A DNA stretch of 64,000 nt from Cercophora sp. LCS_1 (lineage: Eukaryota; Ascomycota; Sordariomycetes; Sordariales; Lasiosphaeriaceae): positions 186,001 through 250,000 of the forward strand of contig JAPZLL010000035.1 in NCBI GenBank assembly GCA_036250225.1. The letters are read 5' to 3'. Positions 23,101 through 33,044 of the stretch are shown piece after piece. Below the pieces are notes generated by a model. The model was not told the origin of the DNA and ran no database searches. It worked only from the letters and a program-made list of their open reading frames with translations. The translations under genes were made by a program, and so were the position numbers. Within the stretch, counting starts at the first letter, position 1. Every line of letters begins with the position of its first letter.

Positions 23101-23308
23101 CAACTGCTTCAGCGTCACGGTGGGCGCGAGCACAAAGGTCACCCTAGCCGGTTGGCACTTGCTAGAACCCGAGGACGTGATTGAGTGCGTTGCGCTCTTG
23201 GCTGGAGTCGGTGCAGCCAACGGCGATGCTCCCGGTGGGGTGCTCAGTATGAGTGAGGTCAACCTTGCAGCCGTGAGCGCGGTTGAGGATCATATCCCCC
23301 AGAACTAA
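20140..23308 (+). CDS. tps2: Trehalose-6-phosphate phosphatase
   Basis: Three exons: 20140-20604, 20745-22680 and 22731-23308, joined in phase (140-nt intron gtaagt...atgcag, 50-nt intron gtacga...ttcacag), giving 992 aa. The ~150-residue N-terminus is poorly conserved and ends with SGNIISATFNIPHALKYRKGSDW. A GT20-like (trehalose-6-P synthase-like) domain follows, with VWLADDVEGHDDGI, DIVIVHDYNLMLLPSMLR and FFLHSPFPSSE. The C-terminal HAD phosphatase has the DxDxT nucleophile motif FDYDGTLTPI (Asp698, Asp700), IISGRDQEF, and GDDFTDED around 896-903. This is the standard Tps2/OrlA layout, in which the first domain is structural and the second dephosphorylates trehalose-6-phosphate to trehalose in the cytosolic TPS complex. 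Trehalose protects against heat, osmotic and oxidative stress. The start ATG is the first in-frame Met after the pyrimidine-rich leader. Confidence 0.95.
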
Positions 23309-23695
23309 ACATGAGTCATGTTAGGAGCAAGCGGCCGTCAGGGATCCAAGCTCTGATGTTGTTATTCTGCCATTTGGACCGCGAAGCGGCAGCATTTTAC
23401 GGCTCTTAGGCGACGGTCGATCGGCTAGCCCGAGAGTTTGGTACTTTTTGACGGACGGATCATGAACATAGAAGGTCAGGAAGCCCCGGCCTGCGAAATT
23501 AGCGTCGTACCTGTCCCTGTCGGGGCAGCAGCGGTTATTGTATTGCATGAATAGATTTGTTCATAAACTTTGTATGCATCACCACCACTGTGATGTTCAG
23601 TCCAAACCTCTCGTTCCTATTTATGTTCACTTACAACACCCATACGACGCATCTCCTTCCACCCTTCGCTCATTATCTGCCTATGTCACCCAAGA
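23309..23695. other. Intergenic between convergent tps2 and SET genes
   Basis: About 390 bases of 3' flanks of two converging genes. No supported coding frame or repeat. Confidence 0.45.
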
Positions 23696-25105
23696 TCACG
23701 CCTGTTCCTGGGTCCCCTCCTCGCTCTGCTTCAACCGAAACCTCCAACTCCAATGCCCCTCCGCATTCCCAACCAACTCTCTCATACTATCCACAAACGG
23801 CCTTCTCTCACCCCTCAACAATAACCCCCTATCAAGACACAGCCTCGCATACTTTATCGCCCGCCCCGAATCCCCAACCCCATTCCACTCGATCGCGGCT
23901 CGATAATACGCCTCGTAAATCCGAACATGCAATCCCTCCAACTCAAACAACGTCACAAACAGTTCCGCCTTTTCAGGCGTAGCAGACACCGACGTATCAG
24001 CCAACTCCCGACGCAGCTGCGCGAGTTGTGCACACCGCGAGTCGGATTCAGCTAGCAAATGTGTCTCTTGTGTGCACCGCTCGCAGGTGCATGTAAAGGA
24101 CCACGTCTTTTGGAGGAGGGATTGCCGCGTTGAAGAGGGCTGCAGCACGTCGACATAAGAAATGGTTAGTTCTTCGCCGGGGTGGACGTCGCGCACGGCA
24201 TATATTTTGTGGGAGAGGGTGGTTGTGTCAAAGTAGTAGCCTAGGTTTGGGGCGCAGGCGTGGTTTAGGCGGGAGACTGGGGAAGTTTTAGTATAATGAC
24301 AAAGGAGACGTGGAGGGGGATACAAACCTTCAGTAAAAGTGCTGTGGTAATCTGTCTCCTTGCCTGCTTCGTCAGCACCCACGACCGGCGTACGAAACGC
24401 GTTGGTGCTGAAGATCTTGTGGATCAGATCGAGTTGGGATTCCTCCGCGCCTGTTGATCCGGATAGGTTCAGGAAGCGCGTGCTGTGGACTGTTGGGAGT
24501 CCGATGATGGCCTGGGCCAAAAGAGTTGCGAGGTCGTCTTTACGTAGTCCGCGAAAGGCGCCGTCGTCGACCATGACGGCTGGGGTGGCGGCCATTACGC
24601 GCCGGCCGGAGCGGATGAGTTCGGTGGCGACGAGGCCGATGCCTTTACCGGGGATGTGGACGTCTTTGTAGGGTGGAGGAAGGAGGTCCTGTGCTGATGG
24701 AGGTACCGTCTCATTCAAGGGCCGTTGGGACCCCAAGAGCAGCATTCGTGAGGTTGTGGTGATGAGCGAGATGCCGAGCCCGTTGGAAAAGGTGGAGTGG
24801 GTGAAGGCGCAGAACTCATCGTGGCCGGCGCGGCGGCAGATGGGGCCGCGGGACCAGGGGTTGGATGGGTCTTTTTTTGGTTGTTGAGGCGGTTCATGTT
24901 GGGAGTGATCCGTCGTAGTTGGTACTACTGTCGTTGATGATGATGTTGTTGATGGTCGTGTTGGTGGTTGGGGAAGAGGACATGATGAGCTGTCAATCGC
25001 GGGACATGTAAATGGCGGGATTGCTGCACTTGTGAGAGCGGCTGAGATGAGAGCTGTTTCTAGCGTCAGCCGCAAGAGCCCGGAGAGTCGGTGTTGTGGG
25101 CGCAT
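23696..25105 (-). CDS. SET-domain protein with signal-peptide-like N-terminus
   Basis: The frame is open for 469 codons, but a 51-base in-frame intron (24327-24277, gtttgt...ccccag) fits inside it; removal joins TFTE to VSRLNHACAPN, the conserved SET block, and gives 452 aa. SET motifs: IPGKGIGLVATELIRSGRRVM (GKG start), RLNHACAPNLGYYFD (NHxC-PN), VHPGEELTISYVD (GEELxxxY), then a post-SET-like WSFTCTCERCT. A TPR-like helical tail follows. Residues 1-28 (MRPQHRLSGLLRLTLETALI...) are hydrophobic and run into a Ser/Thr/Pro-rich linker and a Cys-containing segment (RGPICRRAGHDEFCAF), which looks like an entry to the secretory path rather than a nuclear protein. The family is the fungal SET5/SMYD-like group. 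The substrate is unknown. Confidence 0.85.
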   Translation of the reverse strand: MRPQHRLSGLLRLTLETALISAALTSAAIPPFTCPAIDSSSCPLPQPPTRPSTTSSSTTVVPTTTDHSQHEPPQQPKKDPSNPWSRGPICRRAGHDEFCAFTHSTFSNGLGISLITTTSRMLLLGSQRPLNETVPPSAQDLLPPPYKDVHIPGKGIGLVATELIRSGRRVMAATPAVMVDDGAFRGLRKDDLATLLAQAIIGLPTVHSTRFLNLSGSTGAEESQLDLIHKIFSTNAFRTPVVGADEAGKETDYHSTFTEGLYPPPRLLCHYTKTSPVSRLNHACAPNLGYYFDTTTLSHKIYAVRDVHPGEELTISYVDVLQPSSTRQSLLQKTWSFTCTCERCTQETHLLAESDSRCAQLAQLRRELADTSVSATPEKAELFVTLFELEGLHVRIYEAYYRAAIEWNGVGDSGRAIKYARLCLDRGLLLRGERRPFVDSMRELVGNAEGHWSWRFRLKQSEEGTQEQA

Positions 25106-25478
25106 TTTTTATGACGTTGGGTTCGAGTTTGATGGCATGAAGTGAAGTCGCGAAAGTCTGCCCTCAAGGATGGCGTTCTGAGGCGCGCTGGGACCGTGTT
25201 TCAGAAATCCGATGGTGAAGCTACCAAAAAGTTGGCACTTACCCCTGAAACTTGGTTTGCCGCGCCCCCGGATCGCGGTTCGATGCGACGCTGGGCATCA
25301 CGTGGGATCTGCCTATATTGCAAGGGCTATAAGTAGTTGTTCAATCATCCGTTCTCGCTAGTTGTATATCGCTTTTGCCGAGTTGGAGCTCCTATCATTC
25401 TCATTCATCTTGAATGTGTTGACTACTTTCTGTGAATTGATGCGATGCCAAGACTCGACCCCTGAAGGTTACCCCTGA
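25106..25478. other. Intergenic: upstream region of the SET gene
   Basis: About 370 bases between two minus-strand genes; should carry the SET gene promoter and the O-methyltransferase 3' UTR. No gene or repeat seen. Confidence 0.4.
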
Positions 25479-26936
25479 TCAAGCCCGAGCACACTCAACG
25501 GCACAGGTTGGAACACCAGGCTTGGTGTAATACCCAATCACCTTGAGTCCAGCCGCCGTCGCGAGCTCAGTCATCGTCTTCTCATTCCGTAACTTCCCGC
25601 CAATACTCAACATGACCAAGTCAACGATGCCATTTTGAGGCACCGGCAGGTCGAGCAGCCTCTCCTCCATGATGATGATCCTTGCCTTTGGGTTGTCGAC
25701 CGGAAGTGCATCGGCCAGTTGGCGGAGAATCCCAACGGCAAGACTATCCGGATAGTCCAACAAAATGCGACGCCCGAGATAGACCAACGCCCCTGCTCTA
25801 GTTAGCCGGTGTCCCTGTTCTTTCGAATCAACTCACCTTTCACTGACTGTTCAGTGTGAAAGTCATGATCCATTTTCACGACATCGACCAAAACCGGATC
25901 AGCAACCCTGGTTGCCTCTTCGATCACCTCCTTGCGGTCTTGCAGCACACACTGGCTTGCCGACACCCCGGGAACCGTGGTGATGACATCCTTCAGTAAC
26001 TGTCCCAGACCTCCACCGACATCAACGACCAGGGCTTCATCCTTGCCTCGAAGTTTGGCCTCTTCTCCGAGCCAGGCGAAATCATACAGCGCCTCGGGGC
26101 CTGTCAGCTTCATGTCACCTCCGACAATTTGTCTCGCTTTCATGCTCTTTGTGAACTCGGTTGCATAATCGGGATACAGAGCCTTGACTTCCCACGGAGC
26201 AAGTTCAGGGTGGCCCCAAGCGAAGCTGAATGGCACATGTGTGATTGAGGGCGGTTCGCGACGCCCATACTTGTCAAAGTACTCGGGCCAGCGGGAGCTT
26301 GTGGGACGTTAGTCACAGAAGGGGAAAGGGTTGTCGAAGAGATCATACTAGACCTTGAATCCATTGCCAATGGCAACAGTAGCAGTCGAGCTCACAGGAT
26401 GCGATGACACATAGAGCTTCGAAACACGCGAGTGACGAACATGACCGGGTTCCGATCCAGGAAGAAGCTTCCCCACAGAAAGAAGGAAGTTGACCAGACG
26501 CGCTGTAAAATGTCAATGAGGCAGGCATCAATGAGCAACTGGCATCTCATAAGGCGTACCAACAAGGCTCTCTTGGGCATCAAGTTTCTTGGCAAGATCC
26601 GCAACCGAGATGCTGCTGCCATCGAGCGGGATGTGATCAAACGCCTTCCAGTGGAGGAACAGGCTCCATGCGGCGACATCGGCCATCTGTAATACTCTTA
26701 TGTGAGACAATGCAACAACAGTTGCCATGTCACAAACGTACCACAATCCAATCGGACTTGACAACGTCAAACGCAGGCGCTGTCTCGAATGCAATCTTTT
26801 TGGCTGCCATTGCGATTGATCGGCGGAGCTCATCGCCATCGGGACCTCCATCGTCTTCGGCTGCAAGCTTCTTAGCGTTGGCGAGGAGTGCCTCTGCCGC
26901 CTTGACGAGGTCGAATTGGCTCTCGTTGGCTGTCAT
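25479..26936 (-). CDS. SAM-dependent O-methyltransferase, plant/fungal type (417 aa, five exons)
   Basis: Exons 26936-26742, 26686-26560, 26502-26349, 26297-25837 and 25795-25479 all join in phase. The third donor (gtatga) lies one base before a TAG, so splicing there also avoids a stop (GNGFKVY-SRWPEYF). The last intron is only 41 nt. The N-terminal part is the helical dimerisation and winged-helix domain. The SAM site is ALVVDVGGGLGQLL, followed by LQDRKEVIEEA (acidic loop) and a hydrophobic QNGIVDLVMLSIGGKLR near the C-terminus. Where active family members have the catalytic base in an RRxLHDW/Y block, this protein reads LGRRILLDYPD, with Leu in place of His. If the exon model is right, methyl transfer may be impaired. 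Such enzymes usually act in secondary metabolism, but no other biosynthetic gene is adjacent. Confidence 0.85.
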
Positions 26937-27484
26937 CGTGATGAATCAGTGGGATTTCCTGACACTTTGACTCGGAGAGAATACAGGATGGATCAAGGAT
27001 GCAAAAAAGTCGGGGAATCTGATTTATAACTCAGCTCTGCCGTCCCCTCCTTTTGACAAGACGGAGGTTCGTGGGGAACCGCGTCCCCAAGAACGCCAAT
27101 CGCGGCAAATTGACAGGGGTTGCATTTCAGGACCTGCGTCGGGCCAGATCTCTGTGCGCCAGTGGACAAGTTCAGCTTGGGAACGACGCCAGACGGTGCC
27201 CGAAGCCGAAGGAGCACAGAGGGCTGACTGGCCCTCGGCACCTTCCGTGCCAAGCACACTCCCGGTCCCGATTGTTGCAGGGCACTTGCCCCCAAACGCA
27301 CAGCACGCTGTTCAGCCTAGATCACGCGACATGCATGGCCTCCCGTCTGATGAGGCAGCCATGAACTGTGGAGCCATTCGTTGCGATGGCCTGACAGTCT
27401 CGCATCAAACAACGACAACTCGAAAAGAAGCCCGAAAATCGGACGCAAGCCCTTCCACAAGCCACAGCACCGAAATACCGCACC
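26937..27484. other. Divergent intergenic region between O-methyltransferase and HET gene
   Basis: About 550 bases separating two divergent start codons, presumably both promoters. Frames present lack coding evidence. No repeats found. Confidence 0.4.
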
Positions 27485-29746
27485 ATGCCGCCTAAGCCTT
27501 ACCTGGGGACGCTCGAATCCCTGAGTCAGTTTCCAACATGGTCGAAGAGAGCGCTCTATTACCTCGAGTTTGAACGCACCAAGGAACCCTCCTCAGCCAT
27601 CTTGTCTGCGCTCGCAAGTCAGTTTTCGGCTTACTACCGTGGCGAAAACCTCGAGGCCAGCGACATTCTGCTGGATTTGGAAAGGGCATGGGGATGTTGC
27701 AGTTATACCGGCCGCAGCACTGGAGCCTTCCGTTGGGATGGGTCAGGTCTCCATGGTGGCAGCCAGTTCGGGCTCGTTTGTTGTACCAACTGTGAGGACT
27801 TAAGGAGAGCTATTGCCGCGCTACTGAGCCAAGACCCCCGATCAACCAACGGCGAGGTATTGATACACAGACAAGTGTTGAACAGTAAAATCACAACGAG
27901 CACTGGCAACCACCTATTTCAAGTAACGTCAGTTGCTGCCTCCGTCCACATCGAAATTCAGGAACTTTACTCTACGTCCGCGAATGGTTACATCCCACCA
28001 ATGCGCATCGACCTGGCCTGGGACTGGATTAAAGTGTGCAACACGGAACACAAATGCCGAAAGACGAATGGCTCCTTTACACCGCAGCGGTTGGTCCACA
28101 TTGGGGCAAGCCAGACGGAAATTCGGTTGGTTGAGAGGAAGGAACTTCAAGCACATCCAGAATACGCAGCTCTGAGCTATGTCTGGGGAAAGGCCGAGAA
28201 CATGTACTCAACGAAGCTGACCAACCTTGACGAGCATAGACGTGCACTTCCCTTCAACAGTCTCCCTCAAGTACGTCGATTCTCGTCCCCTCCATGAAAC
28301 CTCTTAGCAGCCGCTAACCGCGAACCGGGAAAGACACTGCAAGATGCGATTACACTATGTAGTGCACTTGGCATCCACTACCTTTGGGTCGATGCTCTTT
28401 GCATAATTCAGGGAGACCTGGAAGACCGTGACTGGAAGGAGCAGTGTGGCGAGATGGCAACCATTTACTCTAACGCATACCTGACAATCACAGCGGACGA
28501 CAGTCCGGAATCTTCAGCAGGCTTTGGCCAGTTTCACCACCGCACATTTCGATATTTCAAAATCCCCGAGACTCCCAAACTATACGGTGCATGGACAAAA
28601 GATGTCGAAACTCCCGAGATGAAGCCAAATGTTCTTTCAACGAGAGCCTGGGCCCTTCAAGAGCGAATTCTATCCCACCGGATATTGCGTTTCACTTCCA
28701 CGGGCATGGAGTGGGAGTGTGACTGGTGCTGTCGCCAGGAGACGGGCGATCGGCGCCCCGACCTCCTTACCCTCGCCTTCCGCGCCTTCAGGCTTTCGTC
28801 GGAAACACAGGGACACGAAATACTCGGACATTCCGGCGCTTACGGCGACGAAGAACGGGCGGATATCACAGACGTTTTGGTCCCCGGTTCTTGGCTGAGC
28901 GCATATTACGCATGGGATTCCATTGTTCAGGAGTACACCAACCGTCAAATGACAAACCTTGACGACAAACTGGCTGCCATCTCCGGTCTAGCCAGCTTCT
29001 TTGCTCAAACGCGCAGGATTGGCCCGCAGGAGTATCTAGTCGGTCTGTGGAAGGGGAATCTCGCCGAGGCCTTACTGTGGTATCCGGCTTGCGGTCATGC
29101 AACTCCTTGTCGATACCACATCTACACAGCGCCCAGCTGGTCCTGGGCGTCGATACAAGGACCTGTCGAGTACTTTCGGGAGCGATATCAGTTTACTTTC
29201 GATTCGAATATTGAGTTCGTTGCTTCCGAGAGCGTGCTCGAGCCCGGTGATCCGTTCGGACGAGTTTCCAAGGCAAAACTCACGCTTCGAGCGCCCATCG
29301 TGGAAGTGGACTTGATCGTCAATGGATTTTTCTCCACTTCTCAATACACAGGCACCAATGGCCATGCTGGGCGAGCACATGCCAATCAGAGCACATGGGT
29401 CAGTTGCATCACGGGGCTATCCAGAAAAGAGTACGAAGTGTTGTTAGACACCGAGCTCTGTCACATTTCCCCACCTGGAAACAAGCCTACTTCTTCTGAG
29501 CCGTGCATAGAGGAGCCTCCAATCAGGCAACCAAAATACCACTGTCTCAGCGTTGGAGAAATGACCGACTCAATCACTGGCGGACAACGGCACTGGTGGC
29601 TCGTTCTTGAGGAGGTCGATGGTCCGGATGAAGGGGTATACCGTCGCATCGGGTTGGGATATTACCAATGCTTGCAAAGGAAGTTCGACCTCTTTGACCG
29701 CGCCATATATTTTCAACCAACGTCCCCGACGATCACGTTGATTTAG
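27485..29746 (+). CDS. HET-domain protein (732 aa, two exons)
   Basis: Exon 1 is 27485-28270 and exon 2 is 28334-29746. The 63-nt intron (gtacgt...gggaaag) joins SLPQ to TLQDAITLCSALG, restoring the conserved HET order. HET blocks: EYAALSYVWGKAE; LGIHYLWVDALCIIQGD; WKEQCGEMATIYSNAYLTITAD; and NVLSTRAWALQERILSHRILRFT. The N-terminal ~200 residues precede HET and include Cys-rich segments (WGCCSYTG, FGLVCCTNC); the last ~250 residues contain the usual fungal HET tail (YAWDSIVQEYTNRQMTNLDDKLAAISGLA, APSWSWASIQG). No frame break is visible, unlike the HET copy at 2.5-4.8 kb. HET domains are TIR-related and mediate incompatibility cell death in fungi; most paralogues have no assigned partner. Confidence 0.9.
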
Positions 29747-29910
29747 CGGTCCATATTCCGGTAATCAATAACAAGGGGCTGCACACGAGGACAGGTGATC
29801 GCCGAAAACAATCCGTTTTTTTTTTCTCACTAGTTCACGCAATCACGCTCAACATAGGGACGAGTTCAACACGGGAGAAGAAAAGAAAAAGAAAAACCAA
29901 CAAGACAAAT

Positions 29911-29917
29911 AAAAAAA
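29911..29917 (-). terminator. Pol III terminator of tRNA-Gly
   Basis: Seven consecutive T on the minus strand, about 12 bases downstream of the tRNA 3' end. A run of at least four to five T is the RNA polymerase III stop signal in fungi. Confidence 0.7.
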
Positions 29918-29928
29918 GAAGAATATCA

Positions 29929-29999
29929 TGCGTCAGCCGCGAATCGAACGCGGGGCCCATCGATGGCAACGATGGATTTTACCACTAAACCACTGACGC
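29929..29999 (-). tRNA. tRNA-Gly (anticodon GCC)
   Basis: The minus strand folds as a complete 71-nt tRNA. Acceptor stem GCGTCAG pairs with CTGACGC; the D-arm contains GTTTAGTGGTA (A box); anticodon stem CATCG/CGATG encloses loop TTGCCAT, giving anticodon GCC; the T-arm is CCGCG-TTCGATT-CGCGG (B box GTTCGATTC). The discriminator base is A. There is no intron and all stems are fully paired. Confidence 0.95.
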
Positions 30000-30284
30000 T
30001 GTGAATTGATAAGAATGATGAGCGAAAAAGCGTTTCATACCAACACGTCAAAACAAGAATCCCAGCTCTTAGGGATCCGCCGTATTCCCCGTTATTACCT
30101 GTCCCGGGATTCGGCTCCAATGTGGCTCAACACACTCCGGCATCGCCAATTCACATCACACGCAACACATCACTCCTCACTTCCACAGCACATACCAAAA
30201 AAAAACAAAAAAAAAACACCATCAGCTCTCTTTTCCTATATTAATAATTGTTACTTCTCTCATAAAGCGATTCCCCTCAAAAGA

Positions 30285-31317
30285 CTAACCCCCACCGCAA
30301 GGGCCCCGATATACAGTTCCCGGCCCCTCCAAAAACGGATACGCCTCCACCCCCAATGGACACTGCGCGTTAGCCGCTCCCCCCGTAGCCGGATCGGATT
30401 TGACGAGCAGCTGACATTGTCCAATCGCCGTGAATGCGGACGCTACGCAGTCGAGCGTGCTCCAGCAGAGCAGACAGCAATCTCGCGCGTTGGAGATGCC
30501 GCCCGGTGTCAGGACGCTGTTACCCAAGGTTCCGCCGACGTCGCTTGTGTAGGAGATTGCGCAATAGTCGATTGTGGTAGTGGTGGTTGTGGCGGGCGCC
30601 GTGGTTGTGGTTGAGGTGGTGGATGTTTCGACTGTGGTGGAGATGGAGATTGTCAGGGAGGTGGAGGTTTGGGTTGAGGTTGTGGTTGTTGTTGTTTCCT
30701 CGGTCTGTTTCAATGTTTGTTAGTGACGGATAAGGGGAACTGGGAGGGAATGGGCGCCATACGGCGGTGGATTGCGCTGTTGCGGTCGCAGTTGACACGG
30801 CGGTTGTCGCCGTGATGCCGAGACAGCTGCAGACGGAGGAGAGTTTGGAGGCGGGATGGCGGGTCAGACGTTTCGTGCTCAGGTCGGGACAAGCCGTCTG
30901 AGTGGCGAGACGGCGCTTCACAGTCACTTGGATGATGGTAGGCGGGACGAGGGAGGTCGCGGTGACGGTGGAGCCCGGAATGACAGACGTCGTGGCTGTG
31001 ATTTCGGTCGAGGTTGTCTCGGTGGTGGTCGTCGAGGTTTCAACCACAATCGTCTCCGAGGTTTCAGTCTCGGTGACGGTCGCGGTTGTGACCTCGGTGG
31101 CTGTCGCAAATGTCGTCGCGGTTATCGAGAGGTAGCTGCTGCAAAACGACGAGGCTTGGCTCGCAACATCGTCGATGCACCCCCAGGGGATGTTACGACG
31201 GCATGCGAGATATGCAAGCGCTTTTCCCGTGCAGACCGCGTCGCCGTTTGTCTCAAACCCGAACGCTGCGGGAACAAGACAGGCGACAGCAACCCCGAGT
31301 CCCAGGTTGAGGCGCAT
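30285..31317 (-). CDS. Secreted Thr-rich mucin-like protein with C-terminal apple/PAN-like domain
   Basis: Exons 31317-30763 and 30704-30285, joined in phase by an intron (gtatgg...gaaacag), give 324 aa. The start was placed at the Met followed by RLNLGLGVAVACLVPAAFG, a signal peptide, rather than at an upstream in-frame Met. An N-terminal Cys segment (CTGKALAYLACRRNIPWGC...SSFCSSYLSIT) is followed by a long Thr/Glu/Val run, a second similar Cys segment (QTACPDL...KLSSVCSCLGIT), another Thr-rich run, and a C-terminal Cys domain (DYCAISYTSDVG...ARDCCLLCWSTLDCVASAFT...CQLLVKSD). The last has the spacing of fungal apple/PAN-like domains, which bind carbohydrate or protein. The Thr-rich parts should be heavily O-glycosylated, so a cell-wall or secreted surface role is likely. 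No GPI signal is evident. Confidence 0.75.
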
Positions 31318-32261
31318 CGTGCCTTCGACTTCAACAATCACGCCGGCCGGAACAAAACGAGTGACTGGGCCAACGTGGGCCAAAACCTGGGGGAAAGAGT
31401 CCCGACGATGTGGATGGGCGTGGCAGCGTCATATAAATGGGGACGCGATAAAATGAAAAATGCCTCTTTTGGAACGGCTGAGTGTTTGGTGCCAAGTCAT
31501 TGGACGCCTCCAAGCCATGTCCGATAAATGGCGTCAGGGCGCAGGGGTCAAGTCAGTTGCGTGCATGTCCATCACAACACTGGGATCGAAAGCGTGCATC
31601 AAAGAGGGATGAGCGATCAAGTGCGAGACTGATGTTGTAGAGGGCGAGATGCAGGGAGGCATGCATCATGATCTTGACCACAACGACTTGGTGTTCACAA
31701 GGAGCGGACAGTTGAGCGCTTACGAGATAGACTAGACGGGGGTGTTAGGCATGACGTCTTAGTGGAATAGTGCTAAGACATCTACTCGAGGCATGTGGCA
31801 TTAGATGCAGTGGTAACGGGAGAACACATGCGACAACAGGAAACGCAACTACAAGCCGGTGTAAGTTGAAGTGAGTCACAAACCCTAAACACCAAAATGC
31901 ACAGTGACGACGACATCATGAAAGCATAATGGAACAAGAAAGAGCGGATGGGACGATCACAAGTGCAGCACGTCTCTGCGCTGGCTCTGGCATGCATCGG
32001 CAGCCAGGTTCCCAGGCGGCACCGCGAGGAGGTGCAGAGTCCGATTTCGCCGCCCGTCCTCCTCTTGCCAGGTGCTGGAAGTGCCCTGCGGTCCTACCAT
32101 GACTACTCTGTTTTGTTAGGCAGTGCAGCTCTGCCGGTTCCTTGCGTTTTCCTTCGCCGTTGATGTTGATGGTCCGTTTGGCTTAACAGTTCAGCTCTGC
32201 TGGTTCCTTGCGTTTTCCTTCGCTATTGAGAGAGAACGACGCCGCTCATACAAGGCCACCT
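31318..32261. other. Intergenic, 0.94 kb, with one short direct repeat
   Basis: Contains the promoter side of the mucin-like gene and the 3' flank of the unknown protein at 32.3 kb. Apart from the direct repeat at 32126-32223, nothing is supported; small frames on both strands lack features. Confidence 0.4.
32126..32223. repeat. Direct repeat, 32-base unit twice, 66-base period
   Basis: Units at 32126-32157 and 32192-32223 (starting cagctctgc and ending ccttcgc) differ at one position of 32. Flanking bases are partly similar too (gttaggcagt against gcttaacagt), so the duplicated block may originally have been about 60 bases. Confidence 0.8.
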
Positions 32262-33044
32262 CTAGCGACCCTGTATGACCGCGCCGGCACAACCTTTGGA
32301 GGCAACCTGCGACCATAAGAGGCGAGGCGCCGATGATAAAGAAGTCAAGGCTGGCTGGCGGGGAGTCACCTGTGACGGGGGCGACTGTGCAGCGGGGAGG
32401 CTGGGCGTACCGTTGGCGGCCCCCGTTGGGACCGTAACCTTGGGCTTGGCCGGCGCAGGAGCGAGACGGCGCGTGACGTCGGTCCACGTGCGGCATCGCC
32501 TCCCCATGCTCTCGCGTAGGGACTTCATACTGTCCGGGCTGACGCGGAGAAGACCCTGCCTCGACTTGGTGAATCCCTTTAGAACCGTCACGGGTACAAC
32601 CCAGACGGACTGCAGGTAGACCCACGATGCCTCAGGCTTGGGCATCGACTTGTCATCGAGGAGGGTCAGCGAGCGATAGGGGGTGCTGGGTGCGAGCTCG
32701 GTGCCCTCAAAGGACCGGAAGTCCAACGGGTTCTTGAATCGGTGGCACCACTGCTTCCACGGCGCCAGGAAGTTGTTGTCGGCTGAGGAGGAATATGCCG
32801 ACACGGGCGTGATGGCCACGTGGGTCGATGTCGGGGAGGGTCTGGACACGACGATGACCGGGTGCCCCGTTGCCCCTGCGTGGACATAGCCACGAGGGTT
32901 GCCAGGCGTGGGGGCGCGAAGTTCCCGGTACTCCTCTTCCGAGAACTCGTCTTCGTGCCTGAGGAAGGCGATGTCGCCCTCGGCCCAGGTGTGGTTGCAG
33001 TAGTCAACCCACCGGGCGGACTTGCCGTGAGCGCGAGGGGCCAT
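32262..33044 (-). CDS. Conserved-looking fungal protein of unknown function (260 aa)
   Basis: A single uninterrupted frame. The first ~150 residues look folded: a short acidic entry (GDIAFLRHEDEFSEEEYREL), then GYVHAGATGHPVIVVSRPS, THVAITPVSAYSSSADNNFLAPWKQW, and SMPKPEASWVYLQSVWVVPVTVLKGF. The alternating beta-strand character around GHPVIVVS...HVAITPVSA is reminiscent of small beta-barrel folds, but I cannot name a family. The last ~80 residues are Pro/Ser/Ala-rich and basic and probably disordered. There is no signal peptide or membrane segment, so an intracellular location is likely. Confidence 0.6.
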   Translation of the reverse strand: MAPRAHGKSARWVDYCNHTWAEGDIAFLRHEDEFSEEEYRELRAPTPGNPRGYVHAGATGHPVIVVSRPSPTSTHVAITPVSAYSSSADNNFLAPWKQWCHRFKNPLDFRSFEGTELAPSTPYRSLTLLDDKSMPKPEASWVYLQSVWVVPVTVLKGFTKSRQGLLRVSPDSMKSLRESMGRRCRTWTDVTRRLAPAPAKPKVTVPTGAANGTPSLPAAQSPPSQVTPRQPALTSLSSAPRLLWSQVASKGCAGAVIQGR

